Positions 1 to 8,184 of a stretch of DNA of 64,000 bases are shown piece after piece. This stretch comes from Porphyrobacter sp. AAP60. GTDB taxonomy: Bacteria; Pseudomonadota; Alphaproteobacteria; Sphingomonadales; Sphingomonadaceae. How positions within the stretch are numbered: position 1 is the stretch's first letter; each line of letters starts with the position of its first letter. The translations under genes and the position numbers were made by a program. Below the pieces are notes generated by a model. It had not been told where the DNA came from. It did no database searches and was given only the letters and a program-made list of their open reading frames with translations. The DNA is taken from NCBI RefSeq assembly GCF_001296025.1, contig NZ_LJHV01000002.1:372001-436000 (forward strand). Direction: 5' to 3'.

Positions 1-405
1 GATGCCGGGCTGATGGTGCCGGTGATTCGCGACGCCCAAAGCCGCAATCTGTGGCAGCTGGCGCGTGAAATCGGGCGTCTGGCCGAGGCCGCGCGCAGCG
101 GCAAGGCGACATCGGAGGAGCTTTCCGGATCGACCCTGACGGTCACCTCGCTCGGCCCGCTGGGCGGGGTGGCGACCACGCCCGTGATCAACCGTCCGGA
201 AGTTGCGATCATCGGCCCCAACCGCATTGTCGAACGCCCGATGTTCGTTTCCGACGGCATGGGCGGCGAACGAATCGCCAAGCGCAAGCTGATGAATATC
301 TCGATCAGCTGCGATCACCGCGTGGTTGATGGCCATGATGCGGCAAGCTTTATTCAGGGCATCAAGCGCCTGATCGAAACCCCGGCGTTGCTGCTGGTGG
401 ATTGA
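1..405 (+). CDS. 2-oxo acid dehydrogenase E2 (dihydrolipoamide acyltransferase), C-terminal part
   Basis: The reading frame is open at the window edge, so only the last 134 or so residues are present. It is the C-terminal catalytic domain of a dihydrolipoamide acyltransferase, which moves acyl groups from lipoyl-lysine to CoA in a 2-oxo acid dehydrogenase complex. The catalytic signature CDHRVVDGHDAA is intact near the end, with the active His in DHRVVDG. The stretch LGPLGGVATTPVINRPEVAI resembles branched-chain (BkdB) enzymes more than PDH or OGDH E2. The lipoyl and E1/E3-binding domains lie upstream of the window, so the complex type is inferred. A tRNA-Asp gene follows on the same strand. 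Confidence 0.85.
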   Translation, partial: DAGLMVPVIRDAQSRNLWQLAREIGRLAEAARSGKATSEELSGSTLTVTSLGPLGGVATTPVINRPEVAIIGPNRIVERPMFVSDGMGGERIAKRKLMNISISCDHRVVDGHDAASFIQGIKRLIETPALLLVD

Positions 406-523
406 CTTGAAATATTGCGCCGGCGGGTGCGCGGAGGGCGTTGACAGCCCGAAGCGACCGCCCTAATGGCGCTGCTCCAACGAGCGGGACGGCATCGCCG
501 AAACGCTCCGGAGGAAACAATGC

Positions 524-600
524 GCGGGTGTAGCTCAGTTGGTTAGAGCGTCGGCCTGTCACGCCGAAGGTCGCGGGTTCGAGCCCCGTCACTCGCGCCA
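524..600 (+). tRNA. tRNA-Asp (GTC)
   Basis: A 77-nt cloverleaf with encoded CCA. The acceptor stem GCGGGTG pairs with CACTCGC, with discriminator G. The anticodon stem TCGGC/GCCGA holds loop CTGTCAC, so the anticodon is GTC. The T-arm has GGTTCGAGCC. Confidence 0.97.
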
Positions 601-659
601 CTTTCCCCAAGCGGGAAGTGGCCCATCCCCCAGACGCATTGATCCTTGAAAGCCGCAGG

Positions 660-902
660 TTATTCCTGCGGTTCGCCTGACACGGGCGGGCTCCAGCTGC
701 CGGTTTCCATCCAGATCAGGAACCGCTTGAGCGGCAACAGCCAGATCAGGCCCAGCACCACATAAACAACCGTTTGCGCCAGGCCCGGCCAGCTTCCGAT
801 GATACCGGGGGCGTAACGGGCGATGATCACGCCATAGACGATCAGCCCGATGAACAGGCTGATGATGCCGAAGGGAATTCGCCAGGTCGGGGTTTCACGC
901 AT
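660..902 (-). CDS. DUF2842 family small membrane protein
   Basis: An 80-residue protein with two hydrophobic segments (about residues 9-30 and 40-58) and a short polar tail, matching the small inner-membrane DUF2842 family of alphaproteobacteria. Its function is unknown. The ATG shares its A with the TGA stop of the upstream 5-formyltetrahydrofolate cyclo-ligase gene (TGATG), so the two are probably translated as a coupled pair. The family assignment comes from length, membrane layout and this usual neighbourhood. Confidence 0.75.
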   Translation of the reverse strand: MRETPTWRIPFGIISLFIGLIVYGVIIARYAPGIIGSWPGLAQTVVYVVLGLIWLLPLKRFLIWMETGSWSPPVSGEPQE

Positions 903-1474
903 CAGCTGATTCCGTAAATGCGGGTTGGGGTGACAACCGCGTTTAGCGGCATATCATGGGGTTCAAGTGGCAAGGAGGCGCACAGCTGCACGTCCCACGC
1001 CATCCCAATGGTCAGGCGCGCCGGATGTTCCGCCAGCCAGCGATCATAATGCCCGCCGCCCTGTCCAAGACGCTGCCCCTCGGCGGTGAAACCGATCAAT
1101 GGGACGAACAGGATGTCGGGGATCAACAGTTCGGCATCGCTCGCTGGCTGCATCATGCCGAACGGGCCGGGCGCAAGATCGCTGTGTGCGTGAGGATCGG
1201 TGTGGCGGGCAAAGACCATCGGCGAATCGCGGGTCTCAAACCGGGGCAGGGCGATGGCGTGCCCGGCTTCATGGAAGAACCGGGCATAGCCCTGCGCGGG
1301 TGCTTCGTATGGGCCGGAATGATAAAGCCCTATCACCGCGTCGGACGGGACACGCGCTGCGATCGGCGCAGGCGGCCTGTGAAACAGCAGCCCGCGGATC
1401 GAATCCGGCAGTGCCTCCACATGGGCCTTGCGCGCAGCGCGCAGAGAGCGGCGGAGTTCTGGTTTGGTGTTCAT
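902..1474 (-). CDS. fau: 5-formyltetrahydrofolate cyclo-ligase
   Basis: A 190-residue enzyme that converts 5-formyl-THF to 5,10-methenyl-THF using ATP, salvaging folate. The C-terminal family signature GQRLGQGGGHYDRWL is clear, with basic residues at the N-terminus (NTKPELRRSLRAARKAHV). The frame stays open upstream of this ATG, but that part translates a GC-rich repeat and the candidate RNA region, so the ATG at 1474 is the sensible start. The gene lies downstream of zapA and a candidate 6S RNA, the classical zapA-ssrS-fau order. It overlaps the DUF2842 gene by one base. Confidence 0.9.
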   Translation of the reverse strand: MNTKPELRRSLRAARKAHVEALPDSIRGLLFHRPPAPIAARVPSDAVIGLYHSGPYEAPAQGYARFFHEAGHAIALPRFETRDSPMVFARHTDPHAHSDLAPGPFGMMQPASDAELLIPDILFVPLIGFTAEGQRLGQGGGHYDRWLAEHPARLTIGMAWDVQLCASLPLEPHDMPLNAVVTPTRIYGIS

Positions 1475-1508
1475 TGCATGACCTCTGCCTCGCAAGTGAA
1501 GAAAAAGC

Positions 1509-1536
1509 AGGGCTTCGACAAGCTCAGCCCGAACGG
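1509..1536. repeat. REP-like intergenic palindrome
   Basis: The stretch from GGGCTTCGACAAGCTC to AGCCCGAACGG is an imperfect palindrome (GGGCT...AGCCC). I recognise it as a motif recurring in sphingomonad intergenic regions. Only a fragment (cttgtcgaag) recurs elsewhere in this window, near 20030. Confidence 0.5.
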
Positions 1537-1571
1537 TGGCTGGCACAAAACGGATATAAGGGGGGCGGAAC

Positions 1572-1593
1572 ACAAAAACGGCCCGGGGGGCCG
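1572..1593 (-). terminator. Intrinsic terminator-like hairpin after the 6S RNA candidate
   Basis: Read on the minus strand, CGGCCC-CCC-GGGCCG is followed directly by TTTTT. Further GC-rich perfect palindromes lie just upstream (gcggccctcgggccgc at 1621-1636 and GCACGCCCCTCCGGGCGTGC at about 1652-1671). Together they form a hairpin-rich 3' region between the candidate RNA and fau. Confidence 0.5.
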
Positions 1594-1649
1594 CAAGCCC
1601 GACCGGGCGCCCGCAGCGACGCGGCCCTCGGGCCGCATGAGCGAGGAAA

Positions 1650-1805
1650 TCGCACGCCCGGAGGGGCGTGCGGAAACAAGAAAGTGACGGAACCACCATG
1701 GGTCGTTTGCGCTAGAAATCCTCTGACGCGTTTTACGTCAGGTGGGCGCCGTATGCCCAAGCTTTCCGGACGAACCGGCAGGCAAGGGCAGGGACAGCTC
1801 CCATT
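1650..1805 (-). ncRNA. ssrS: Candidate 6S RNA (SsrS)
   Basis: There is no plausible protein here. The minus strand between zapA and fau, the conserved location of 6S RNA, contains CGGTTCGTCCGGAAAGC. This resembles the E. coli 6S element CGGUCCGUCCGAGAAGCC. A strong local hairpin follows (TGACGTAAAACGCGTCA), and the arms TGGGAGCTG and GACCCATGG could pair to close a long rod. TTGAAC followed 17 nt later by TAATCC could serve as the promoter. Known role: 6S RNA binds the housekeeping RNA polymerase in stationary phase. The ends are approximate and the call rests on position and partial motif similarity. Confidence 0.55.
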
Positions 1806-1869
1806 TGGATTACTTATAGCCTCAGGGATGTTCAATCGGCTCGTGCCGGGCAGTCCCGCCGTATCCTAT

Positions 1870-2328
1870 CTAGGCGCTTGTGACCGCCGCTTCAAGCGCG
1901 GCTGCATTGGCTTCGGCGCGATCGGCGAGCGCTTCCAGCTGGCTGGCAAGATTGTCAGTCAGCTGGTCGGTTGGGGTGGGGCCGGCTTCCTGGTCGAGGA
2001 CAGCCGGCGCGGCGGCAGCGGCGCGGGCCTCGCCCAGATCACGCTCCAGCTCGCTGATCGCGGCACGCAGCGCCTCGACTGCTTCGGGGTCGACTGTGGC
2101 AGGGGCGGCAGGCGCATCCCCCATACCCTTACGCGCCTCGGCCAGCTCATCGGCAAGGAACAGCGCGGCAAACAGCAGGTTCTGCGCTTCCAGCGGCGCA
2201 CGCGACGTGCCTAGCTGCGCGTATTTTTCCGCTATCATCGCGCCCAGCTGTGTGATGTGCGCTTCCTGCCCATCGGCACAGGCCACGGAGTAACTTTTGG
2301 GGCCAATCGTGAGAGTTACGGTGCTCAT
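1870..2328 (-). CDS. zapA: Cell division protein ZapA
   Basis: A 152-residue protein with an N-terminal ZapA domain (STVTLTIGPKSYSVAC..., then AQNLLFAALFLADELAEAR). A helical alanine-rich coiled coil follows. ZapA promotes FtsZ filament bundling at the division site. The C-terminal extension, roughly residues 75-152 with repeated Ala/Glu, is longer than in E. coli ZapA (109 residues) but usual for alphaproteobacteria. The gene starts 6 nt after a small coiled-coil gene on the same strand and is followed by the 6S RNA candidate and fau. Confidence 0.9.
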   Translation of the reverse strand: MSTVTLTIGPKSYSVACADGQEAHITQLGAMIAEKYAQLGTSRAPLEAQNLLFAALFLADELAEARKGMGDAPAAPATVDPEAVEALRAAISELERDLGEARAAAAAPAVLDQEAGPTPTDQLTDNLASQLEALADRAEANAAALEAAVTSA

Positions 2329-2334
2329 CGGGCG

Positions 2335-2550
2335 TTACTCTTCCAGCTTGGCCAGAACATCGTCAAGTTCGCGAAGGGTTTCCGCAACTTGTTCGCGCAA
2401 CTTTTCATGGGTGTTGACCAGCCCGATGACCCGCGCCGATCCGCCTGCGGCCTTTCCGCCAGCATCGCCAACCGCATCACGCGCGGCTTCGATCCGCTCC
2501 AACGCGGCTTTGATGCGTTTCATCGCGCTGTCGATACGCTCGGCACTCAT
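2335..2550 (-). CDS. Small coiled-coil protein upstream of zapA
   Basis: A 71-residue, almost entirely helical protein (SAERIDSAMKRIKAALERIE..., ending LRELDDVLAKLEE). The charge pattern is that of a short coiled coil. I know no named family. Position 6 nt upstream of zapA on the same strand implies co-transcription and perhaps a division-related role, which is inference only. An alternative start six codons upstream (2568) is possible; the ATG at 2550 gives the more regular N-terminus. Confidence 0.65.
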   Translation of the reverse strand: MSAERIDSAMKRIKAALERIEAARDAVGDAGGKAAGGSARVIGLVNTHEKLREQVAETLRELDDVLAKLEE

Positions 2551-2810
2551 GGGGCGTAGCGATACCAAGATAGCGGTGGCAGCGCAAAGGCTTGATGGGG
2601 TCTGTTGATAAATGCCTGCGACCGGCCGGTGGATTGACCCGGCACACCATGCCCGCGCAAGGTTGACCTGTCCTGATCGCTCGGCAATGGCACAGCCCGC
2701 AATCGAGGCATCGAATCGCTCGCCCGCCGCTATGGCTCGAAGATCAAGGCGCGGTCGGTTTTGGCCCGGATCAGCGATGATCAGGGCAGCATCAGGAGAT
2801 ACGCGCGCCT

Positions 2811-4787
2811 ATGACGTTCGAACCAGCCCGCCTCCAGCAGATGGCCAATGCCATCCGCGCCCTTTCGATGGATGCGGTGGAGGCCGCCAATTCCGGTCAC
2901 CCTGGCATGCCGATGGGCATGGCCGATGTGGCCACGGTGCTGTTTACCGGTCATCTCAAGTTCGATCCCTCCGCGCCGGACTGGGCCGACAGGGACCGCT
3001 TCGTGCTGAGCGCGGGCCATGGTTCGATGCTGATCTACAGCCTGCTGCACCTGTCGGGCTATGCTGCGCCGACAATTGACGACATCCGCAATTTCCGCAA
3101 GCTTTCAAGCCCTTGCGCCGGACACCCCGAAAACTTCCTGCTTGACGGAGTGGAATGCACCACCGGGCCGCTGGGGCAGGGCATTGCGATGGCAGTCGGC
3201 ATGGCGATGGCCGAGCGGCATCTGAATGCCGTGTTCGGCCATGAACTGGTCGATCACCGCACTTGGGTGATTGCGGGTGACGGGTGCCTGATGGAAGGCA
3301 TCAACCACGAAGCCATCGGGCTGGCCGGCCACCTTGGCCTCGGCCACCTCAACGTGCTGTGGGACGACAACCGCATCACCATCGACGGGGCGACCGATCT
3401 TTCGACCTCGGAAGACATCAAGGCCCGCTATGCCGCCACAGGCTGGCATGTCACCGAGTGCGACGGGCATGATTTCGCCGATATCGAGCGTGCGCTGAAC
3501 GAGGCCAAGGCCGATCCGCGCCCCTCGCTCGTCGCCTGCCGCACGGTCATCGGCAAGGGCGCGCCCAACAAGCAGGGCACCAGCGCCACGCACGGCGCAG
3601 CACTCGGCGCGGCCGAAGTTGCTGCTGCCCGCGAAACACTGGGCTGGAGCGCCGAGCCGTTCGTGATCCCTTCGGAAATCCTCGCCGATTGGCACATGGC
3701 GGGCGAACCGGGCCGCCGCGCGCATGGAACCTGGGCGGGCCACCTCGAAGCCAGTCCGCACAAGGCCGAATTCGAACGACGCATGGCAGGCGAACTGCCG
3801 GAAGGTTTCAGCCTTGATGACCACATCAACGGCCTGATCGCCGCGCCGCAAAAGATCGCCACCCGCAAGGCATCCGAAATCGCTCTCGCCGCGATCAACC
3901 CGATGCTGGCCGACACCATTGGCGGCAGCGCCGACCTGACCGGGTCGAACAACACGCTGGCGGGCGGGATCGGCACCTTCAACCGTGACAATTACGCCGG
4001 CCGCTATGTCTATTACGGCATCCGCGAATTCGGCATGGCTGCGGCAATGAACGGCATGGCGCTGCACGGCGGCGTGATTCCCTATGGCGGCACGTTCCTC
4101 GTCTTTACCGACTATGCCCGCGGCGCAATTCGCCTGTCTGCCTTGCAGCGCGCGCGCGTGATCTATGTGATGACGCATGACAGCATCGGGCTGGGCGAAG
4201 ACGGGCCGACCCACCAGCCGATCGAACACCTTGCCTCGCTGCGGGCCATGCCCAATCTGCTGGTGATGCGCCCTGCAGACGCGGTGGAAACTGCCGAGTG
4301 CTGGGAACTTGCCCTGCGCCAGGCCGACCGCCCGACCGTGCTGGCGCTGACCCGCCAGAACCTGCCGCAATTGCGCACAGAAGCGGGCGAGAACCTTTCG
4401 GCCAAGGGCGCCTACCGCATCAAGCAGGCGGACGCTGCGCGCAAGGTCGTGATCCTTGCCAGCGGTTCGGAAGTCGAAATCGCCATGGCCTGCGCCGCCG
4501 AGCTGGAAACGGCAGGGGTAGGCGTGGATGTCGTCTCGATGGTCTGCACCGAATTGTTCGATGAACAGGATGCCGCCTACCGCTCCGATGTGATTTCCGG
4601 CGATGCGCTGGTCGTTTCGATCGAGGCAGCCAGCACCTTTGGCTGGCAGCGTTACACCGGCACCGGCGGCCTCAACATCGGGATCGACAGCTTCGGCGCT
4701 TCGGCCCCGATTGCCGATCTTTACGCCCATTTCGGCCTCACCGCAGCGGCAATCGTGCCGCAAATCCAGAACAAATTGAACGCTTAA
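2811..4787 (+). CDS. tkt: Transketolase
   Basis: A 658-residue thiamine-diphosphate enzyme of the pentose phosphate and Calvin-type pathways, of full family length. The N-terminal PP domain has NSGHPGMPMGMADV and the ThDP/Mg motif GDGCLMEGINHEAI...DDN. The Pyr domain has REFGMAAAMNGMALHGG with the catalytic Glu, then THDSIGLGEDGPTHQP. An AGGAG ribosome site sits 12 nt before the ATG. It heads a same-strand run tkt-gap-pgk, the common sphingomonad arrangement for triose and pentose metabolism. The 240-nt upstream gap shows no clear gene; it holds a TTGACC that could be part of a promoter. Confidence 0.97.
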   Translation: MTFEPARLQQMANAIRALSMDAVEAANSGHPGMPMGMADVATVLFTGHLKFDPSAPDWADRDRFVLSAGHGSMLIYSLLHLSGYAAPTIDDIRNFRKLSSPCAGHPENFLLDGVECTTGPLGQGIAMAVGMAMAERHLNAVFGHELVDHRTWVIAGDGCLMEGINHEAIGLAGHLGLGHLNVLWDDNRITIDGATDLSTSEDIKARYAATGWHVTECDGHDFADIERALNEAKADPRPSLVACRTVIGKGAPNKQGTSATHGAALGAAEVAAARETLGWSAEPFVIPSEILADWHMAGEPGRRAHGTWAGHLEASPHKAEFERRMAGELPEGFSLDDHINGLIAAPQKIATRKASEIALAAINPMLADTIGGSADLTGSNNTLAGGIGTFNRDNYAGRYVYYGIREFGMAAAMNGMALHGGVIPYGGTFLVFTDYARGAIRLSALQRARVIYVMTHDSIGLGEDGPTHQPIEHLASLRAMPNLLVMRPADAVETAECWELALRQADRPTVLALTRQNLPQLRTEAGENLSAKGAYRIKQADAARKVVILASGSEVEIAMACAAELETAGVGVDVVSMVCTELFDEQDAAYRSDVISGDALVVSIEAASTFGWQRYTGTGGLNIGIDSFGASAPIADLYAHFGLTAAAIVPQIQNKLNA

Positions 4788-4802
4788 GCAGGAGAACCTC
4801 TC

Positions 4803-5810
4803 ATGGCCACCAAAGTTGCCATCAACGGCTTCGGTCGCATCGGTCGGCTTGTCGCCCGCGCCATTCTTGAACGCACCGATCATGATCTCGATCTGGTCGC
4901 GATCAACGATCTGGCCGATGCCAAGTCGAACGCGCTGCTGTTCGCTTTCGACTCGGTGCATGGCCGTTTTGCTGGCGAAGTGACCGCCGATGGCGATGCG
5001 ATCATCGTCAATGGCAAGCGGATCGCGGTGACCAAGGAACGTGATCCCGCCAATCTGCCGCATGCCGCGATGGGCGTGGATATCGTGCTGGAATGCACCG
5101 GCTTCTTCCAGTCGGACGAAGCCAGCCGCCCGCATCTGTCCGCAGGGGCCAAGCGCGTGCTTATCTCCGCGCCTGCAACCGGCGTGTCGAAGACCATCGT
5201 TTACGGCGTGAACCACGAAACGCTGACGGCCGATGATGTGATCATCTCCAACGCCAGCTGCACCACCAATTGCCTCGCGCCGGTGGCGAAGGTGTTGAAC
5301 GACGCGATCGGGATCGAGCGCGGATTCATGACCACGATCCACAGCTACACCAACGATCAGCGGATGCTCGACCAGATCCACTCCGATCTGCGCCGTGCGC
5401 GGGCGGGCGCGCAGAACATGATCCCGACCACGACCGGCGCGGCCCGCGCTGTCGGCCTGGTGCTGCCGGAACTGAAGGGCAAGCTGGATGGATCGAGCGT
5501 GCGAGTGCCGACGCCGAATGTCTCGATGGTCGATCTGGTCTTCGTGCCAAGCCGCGATACCTCGGCCGAGGAAGTCAACGCCGCGCTGAAGGCCGCTGCC
5601 GATGGCCCGATGAAGGGTGTGCTCGATTTCACCAATCAGCCGCTGGTTTCGAGCGATTTCAATCACTATCCGGCGTCTTCGACCGTCGATTCGCTGGAAA
5701 CCAGCGTGATGGAAGGCAAGCTTGCCCGCGTGGTCAGCTGGTATGATAACGAATGGGGCTTCTCCAACCGGATGATCGACACCGCCGGGGTAATGGCGAA
5801 GTTTTTGTAA
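4803..5810 (+). CDS. gap: Glyceraldehyde-3-phosphate dehydrogenase (type I)
   Basis: A 335-residue NAD(P)-dependent dehydrogenase that oxidises glyceraldehyde-3-phosphate to 1,3-bisphosphoglycerate. The Rossmann start [16 protein letters not shown], the catalytic [14 protein letters not shown] (active Cys) and the C-terminal [12 protein letters not shown] are all intact. AGGAGA precedes the ATG, 15 nt after the tkt stop, consistent with an operon. The only anomaly is the palindromic repeat after its stop, which separates it from pgk. Confidence 0.97.
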   Translation: MATKVAINGFGRIGRLVARAILERTDHDLDLVAINDLADAKSNALLFAFDSVHGRFAGEVTADGDAIIVNGKRIAVTKERDPANLPHAAMGVDIVLECTGFFQSDEASRPHLSAGAKRVLISAPATGVSKTIVYGVNHETLTADDVIISNASCTTNCLAPVAKVLNDAIGIERGFMTTIHSYTNDQRMLDQIHSDLRRARAGAQNMIPTTTGAARAVGLVLPELKGKLDGSSVRVPTPNVSMVDLVFVPSRDTSAEEVNAALKAAADGPMKGVLDFTNQPLVSSDFNHYPASSTVDSLETSVMEGKLARVVSWYDNEWGFSNRMIDTAGVMAKFL

Positions 5811-5812
5811 CC

Positions 5813-5937
5813 GCTCTCCCCTCCCGCTTGCGGGAGGGGAGCGAGACTTGCGAGCTTGCTCGCTAGTCGCAGCGGGGTGGGCCTGCGCCGCGCTCGTGCC
5901 CACCCCCGGCCCCTCCCGCAGGCGGGAGGGGGGAAGG
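5813..5937. repeat. Intergenic triple-hairpin palindromic element between gap and pgk
   Basis: About 125 bp made of three nested inverted repeats: CCCCTCCCGC/GCGGGAGGGG, GGGGTGGGC/GCCCACCCC and a second CCCTCCCGC/GCGGGAGGG. The outer arms resemble each other, giving a MITE-like or REP-like structure. It ends just before the pgk ribosome site (GGAAGGAG), so it lies inside the apparent operon and could be transcribed as stable hairpins. Confidence 0.75.
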
Positions 5938-5945
5938 AGCAAGCA

Positions 5946-7148
5946 ATGCCCAAGTTCAAAACCCTCGATGATCTGCCCGCCGACCTGACCGGCGAGGTCG
6001 CTTTGGTGCGCGTCGATCTCAACCTGCCGATGAAGGATGGTTCGGCCACAGATGTCACGCGGGTGGAGGCGGTGCGGCCCACCATCCTCGAACTCGCCGG
6101 GCGCGGGGCCAAGGTGCTGATGCTGGCGCATTTCGGGCGACCGGGCGGCCAGCGCTCCTCGATGCTGTCGACCAGCATGGTCGTTGGCGATGTCGAAGAA
6201 GTGCTGGGGGAGGAAATTATGTTCATCCCCGAACTCACCGGCCCCGTGGTGGCACAATCGGTCGGCATCTTGCGCAGCGGCGATATCGGCTTGCTTGATA
6301 ATACGCGCTTCTGGCCGGGCGAAGAAGCCAATGATCCCAATTTCGCGCAGGCGATTGCGGCCAACGGCACGCTGTATGTCAACGATGCCTTCAGCGCCGC
6401 GCACCGGGCGCACGCGACCACCGAAGGGCTGGCGCAGTTCCTGCCTGCCTATGCCGGTCGTTCGATGGAAGCCGAACTGAAAGCGCTCGACGCCGCGCTC
6501 GGCACGCCGCAGCAGCCGGTTGCCGCCGTGGTGGGCGGGGCGAAGGTTTCGAGCAAGCTGGCCGTGCTCGAACATCTGGTCGGCAAGGTGCAGCACCTGA
6601 TCATTGGCGGCGGCATGGCCAACACCTTCCTTGCCGCGCGCGGGGTCAATGTCGGCAAGTCGCTGTGCGAACATGAATTGGCGGATACCGTTGCCCGCAT
6701 CATGGACGAAGCCGATCTTGCCGGATGCACCGTACATCTGCCCTATGATGTGGTGGTGGCGACCGAATTTGCCGCTAACCCCGCCAGCTTGCGCACCTGC
6801 AACGTCCATGAAGTCGCCGCGGACGAGATGATCCTCGATCTCGGCCCGCAGGCGACCGAAGCGCTCGCCGATGTGCTCAAGACCTGCCGCACGCTGGTGT
6901 GGAACGGGCCGCTGGGCGCGTTCGAGACCGAGCCCTTCGATACCGCCACAGTCGCGCTGGCGCGCACCGCAGCGGCGCTGACACAGGATGGATCGTTGAT
7001 CAGCGTGGCGGGTGGCGGCGATACGGTTGCGGCGCTGGCGCAGGCCGGTGTGACGGGTGATTTCACCTATATTTCAACCGCTGGTGGGGCCTTCCTCGAA
7101 TGGATGGAAGGCTGCGTGCTGCCCGGCGTCGCCGCGCTCGAAGCCTGA
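5946..7148 (+). CDS. pgk: Phosphoglycerate kinase
   Basis: A 400-residue kinase transferring phosphate from 1,3-bisphosphoglycerate to ADP. The N-terminal signature VALVRVDLNLPMKDG is present, with the usual AHFGRPGG and NDAFSAAHRAHAT stretches. VVGGAKVSSKLAVL and the nucleotide-binding C-terminal SVAGGGDTVAAL also match the family. The start at 5946 is fixed by GGAAGGAG 6-7 nt upstream. The frame is open into the upstream repeat, but that part is not protein-like. It is third in the tkt-gap-pgk series. Confidence 0.97.
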   Translation: MPKFKTLDDLPADLTGEVALVRVDLNLPMKDGSATDVTRVEAVRPTILELAGRGAKVLMLAHFGRPGGQRSSMLSTSMVVGDVEEVLGEEIMFIPELTGPVVAQSVGILRSGDIGLLDNTRFWPGEEANDPNFAQAIAANGTLYVNDAFSAAHRAHATTEGLAQFLPAYAGRSMEAELKALDAALGTPQQPVAAVVGGAKVSSKLAVLEHLVGKVQHLIIGGGMANTFLAARGVNVGKSLCEHELADTVARIMDEADLAGCTVHLPYDVVVATEFAANPASLRTCNVHEVAADEMILDLGPQATEALADVLKTCRTLVWNGPLGAFETEPFDTATVALARTAAALTQDGSLISVAGGGDTVAALAQAGVTGDFTYISTAGGAFLEWMEGCVLPGVAALEA

Positions 7149-7149
7149 T

Positions 7150-7575
7150 ATGGGTGACGTAACCGGCGAAATCGAGGCGGCGCAATTGCGCTTCATGCGG
7201 GCCTGGGTGGCGAGCGATGGCAAGGAAGCCAAAAAGCTGCTGGCGCGCGACTTTACTGCGATGATCGGCACGCTGCCGCCGCAGCTGCTCGACCGGCCCA
7301 GCTTTCTGGCAGCGCTGGATCGCGGCTTTGCCTGCACCAAATTCGCCCTGCGAGAGGTGTACGTGAGGCAGCATGGCAAGGCGGCCTGGCTGGCGGCAGG
7401 GGCCGAACTGGATCTGCGATCGGGCCTTCAGGCGTGGTCCGGCCCGTTTCTCCTGTCCGGCCTGTGGCGCAAGGGCGCGATCGGTGGCTGGAAGCTGGCC
7501 GAATTGAGCCTTGGAAAGCTGGAAGAGGCTGATGGCTTCGCTGCCGCGGTCAGCAAGCTGCAATTGTGGAAGTGA
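7150..7575 (+). CDS. SnoaL/DUF4440-like small protein
   Basis: A 141-residue protein with the cystatin-like alpha+beta layout of the NTF2/SnoaL group: an N-terminal helix EIEAAQLRFMRAWVASDGKEAKKLLARDFTAM, then beta-rich segments ending FLLSGLWRKGAIGGWKLAELSLG. Catalytic residues cannot be assigned. The ATG lies 1 nt after the pgk TGA, so it is probably co-translated with pgk. A thioesterase gene begins 2 nt after its stop. Fold assignment is by pattern only and the role is unknown. Confidence 0.6.
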   Translation: MGDVTGEIEAAQLRFMRAWVASDGKEAKKLLARDFTAMIGTLPPQLLDRPSFLAALDRGFACTKFALREVYVRQHGKAAWLAAGAELDLRSGLQAWSGPFLLSGLWRKGAIGGWKLAELSLGKLEEADGFAAAVSKLQLWK

Positions 7576-7577
7576 GC

Positions 7578-8030
7578 ATGAGCGAAGCGGTAGAAACCAG
7601 TTACGGCAGGCTTTCGGTGATGGAATCGGGCGAATTTTCCGGTTGGCGGTTCTGGCAGGGCGATCCGTTCGAAACCCGCTCCGGCCCGTTTTACTACCGC
7701 CGCGAAGATGACGGCACCTACATCAGCGCCTTCCGCGCCGAACCGCGCCACATGAACGGCGGCGGTTTCATGCACGGCGGGTGCCTGCTGACCTTCGCCG
7801 ATTTCGCGCTGTTTGCCATCGCCACTGATACACTGGCTGGCGATCATGCAGTGACGCTGAACCTTGCGGGCGACTTTCTGGGGTCGGTGCAATCGGGCGC
7901 GCTGGTCGAGGCGCGGGGCGAGGTGACGCGCGGCGGCGGCAAGACCATTTTCGTGCGCGGATTGGTGACGGGCGACGGGCAACCGGCGCTCAGCTTCAGC
8001 GGGATTATTCGCCGCCTTTCGAGGCGCTGA
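7578..8030 (+). CDS. PaaI-like hotdog-fold thioesterase
   Basis: A 150-residue acyl-CoA thioesterase-like protein. The hotdog signature MNGGGFMHGGCLLTFADFALF contains the HGG loop and the acidic residue (Asp) on the long helix expected in PaaI/YbgC-type enzymes. The C-terminal strands FVRGLVTGDGQPALSFSGIIRR are typical of the fold. The ATG at 7578 (MSEAVETSYG) is chosen over a slightly upstream start because it gives a 2-nt gap to the preceding gene. The substrate is unknown. Confidence 0.75.
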   Translation: MSEAVETSYGRLSVMESGEFSGWRFWQGDPFETRSGPFYYRREDDGTYISAFRAEPRHMNGGGFMHGGCLLTFADFALFAIATDTLAGDHAVTLNLAGDFLGSVQSGALVEARGEVTRGGGKTIFVRGLVTGDGQPALSFSGIIRRLSRR

Positions 8031-8184
8031 AACCGTACATCTGCCGGTTTTGTGCAAGTGCAGCATCGGCTGTTGCAGCGATGCAAGCGGGGCGCTAAGG
8101 GCGCGGTCACGGGTTTATGCATAGGTATGCACAGACCACCGGGCCGCATCACACACCGCCACCGCGCCATTGGAGAACGCCGCA

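Noticed and set aside
362..610. Minus-strand frame across tRNA-Asp (VTGLEPATFGVTGRRSNQLSYT)
   Set aside because: This is the well-known false protein produced by translating the complement of a tRNA gene.
1475..1699. N-terminal extension of the cyclo-ligase to 1699
   Set aside because: The extra residues translate GC-rich hairpins and the 6S candidate region; family members begin at the MNTKPELRRSLR-type N-terminus.
3105..6809. A 1234-codon open frame on the minus strand antisense to tkt, gap and pgk
   Set aside because: It is a GC-rich shadow frame: the plus strand carries three full, motif-intact enzymes, and the antisense translation is His/Arg/Gly-rich with no recognisable domain.
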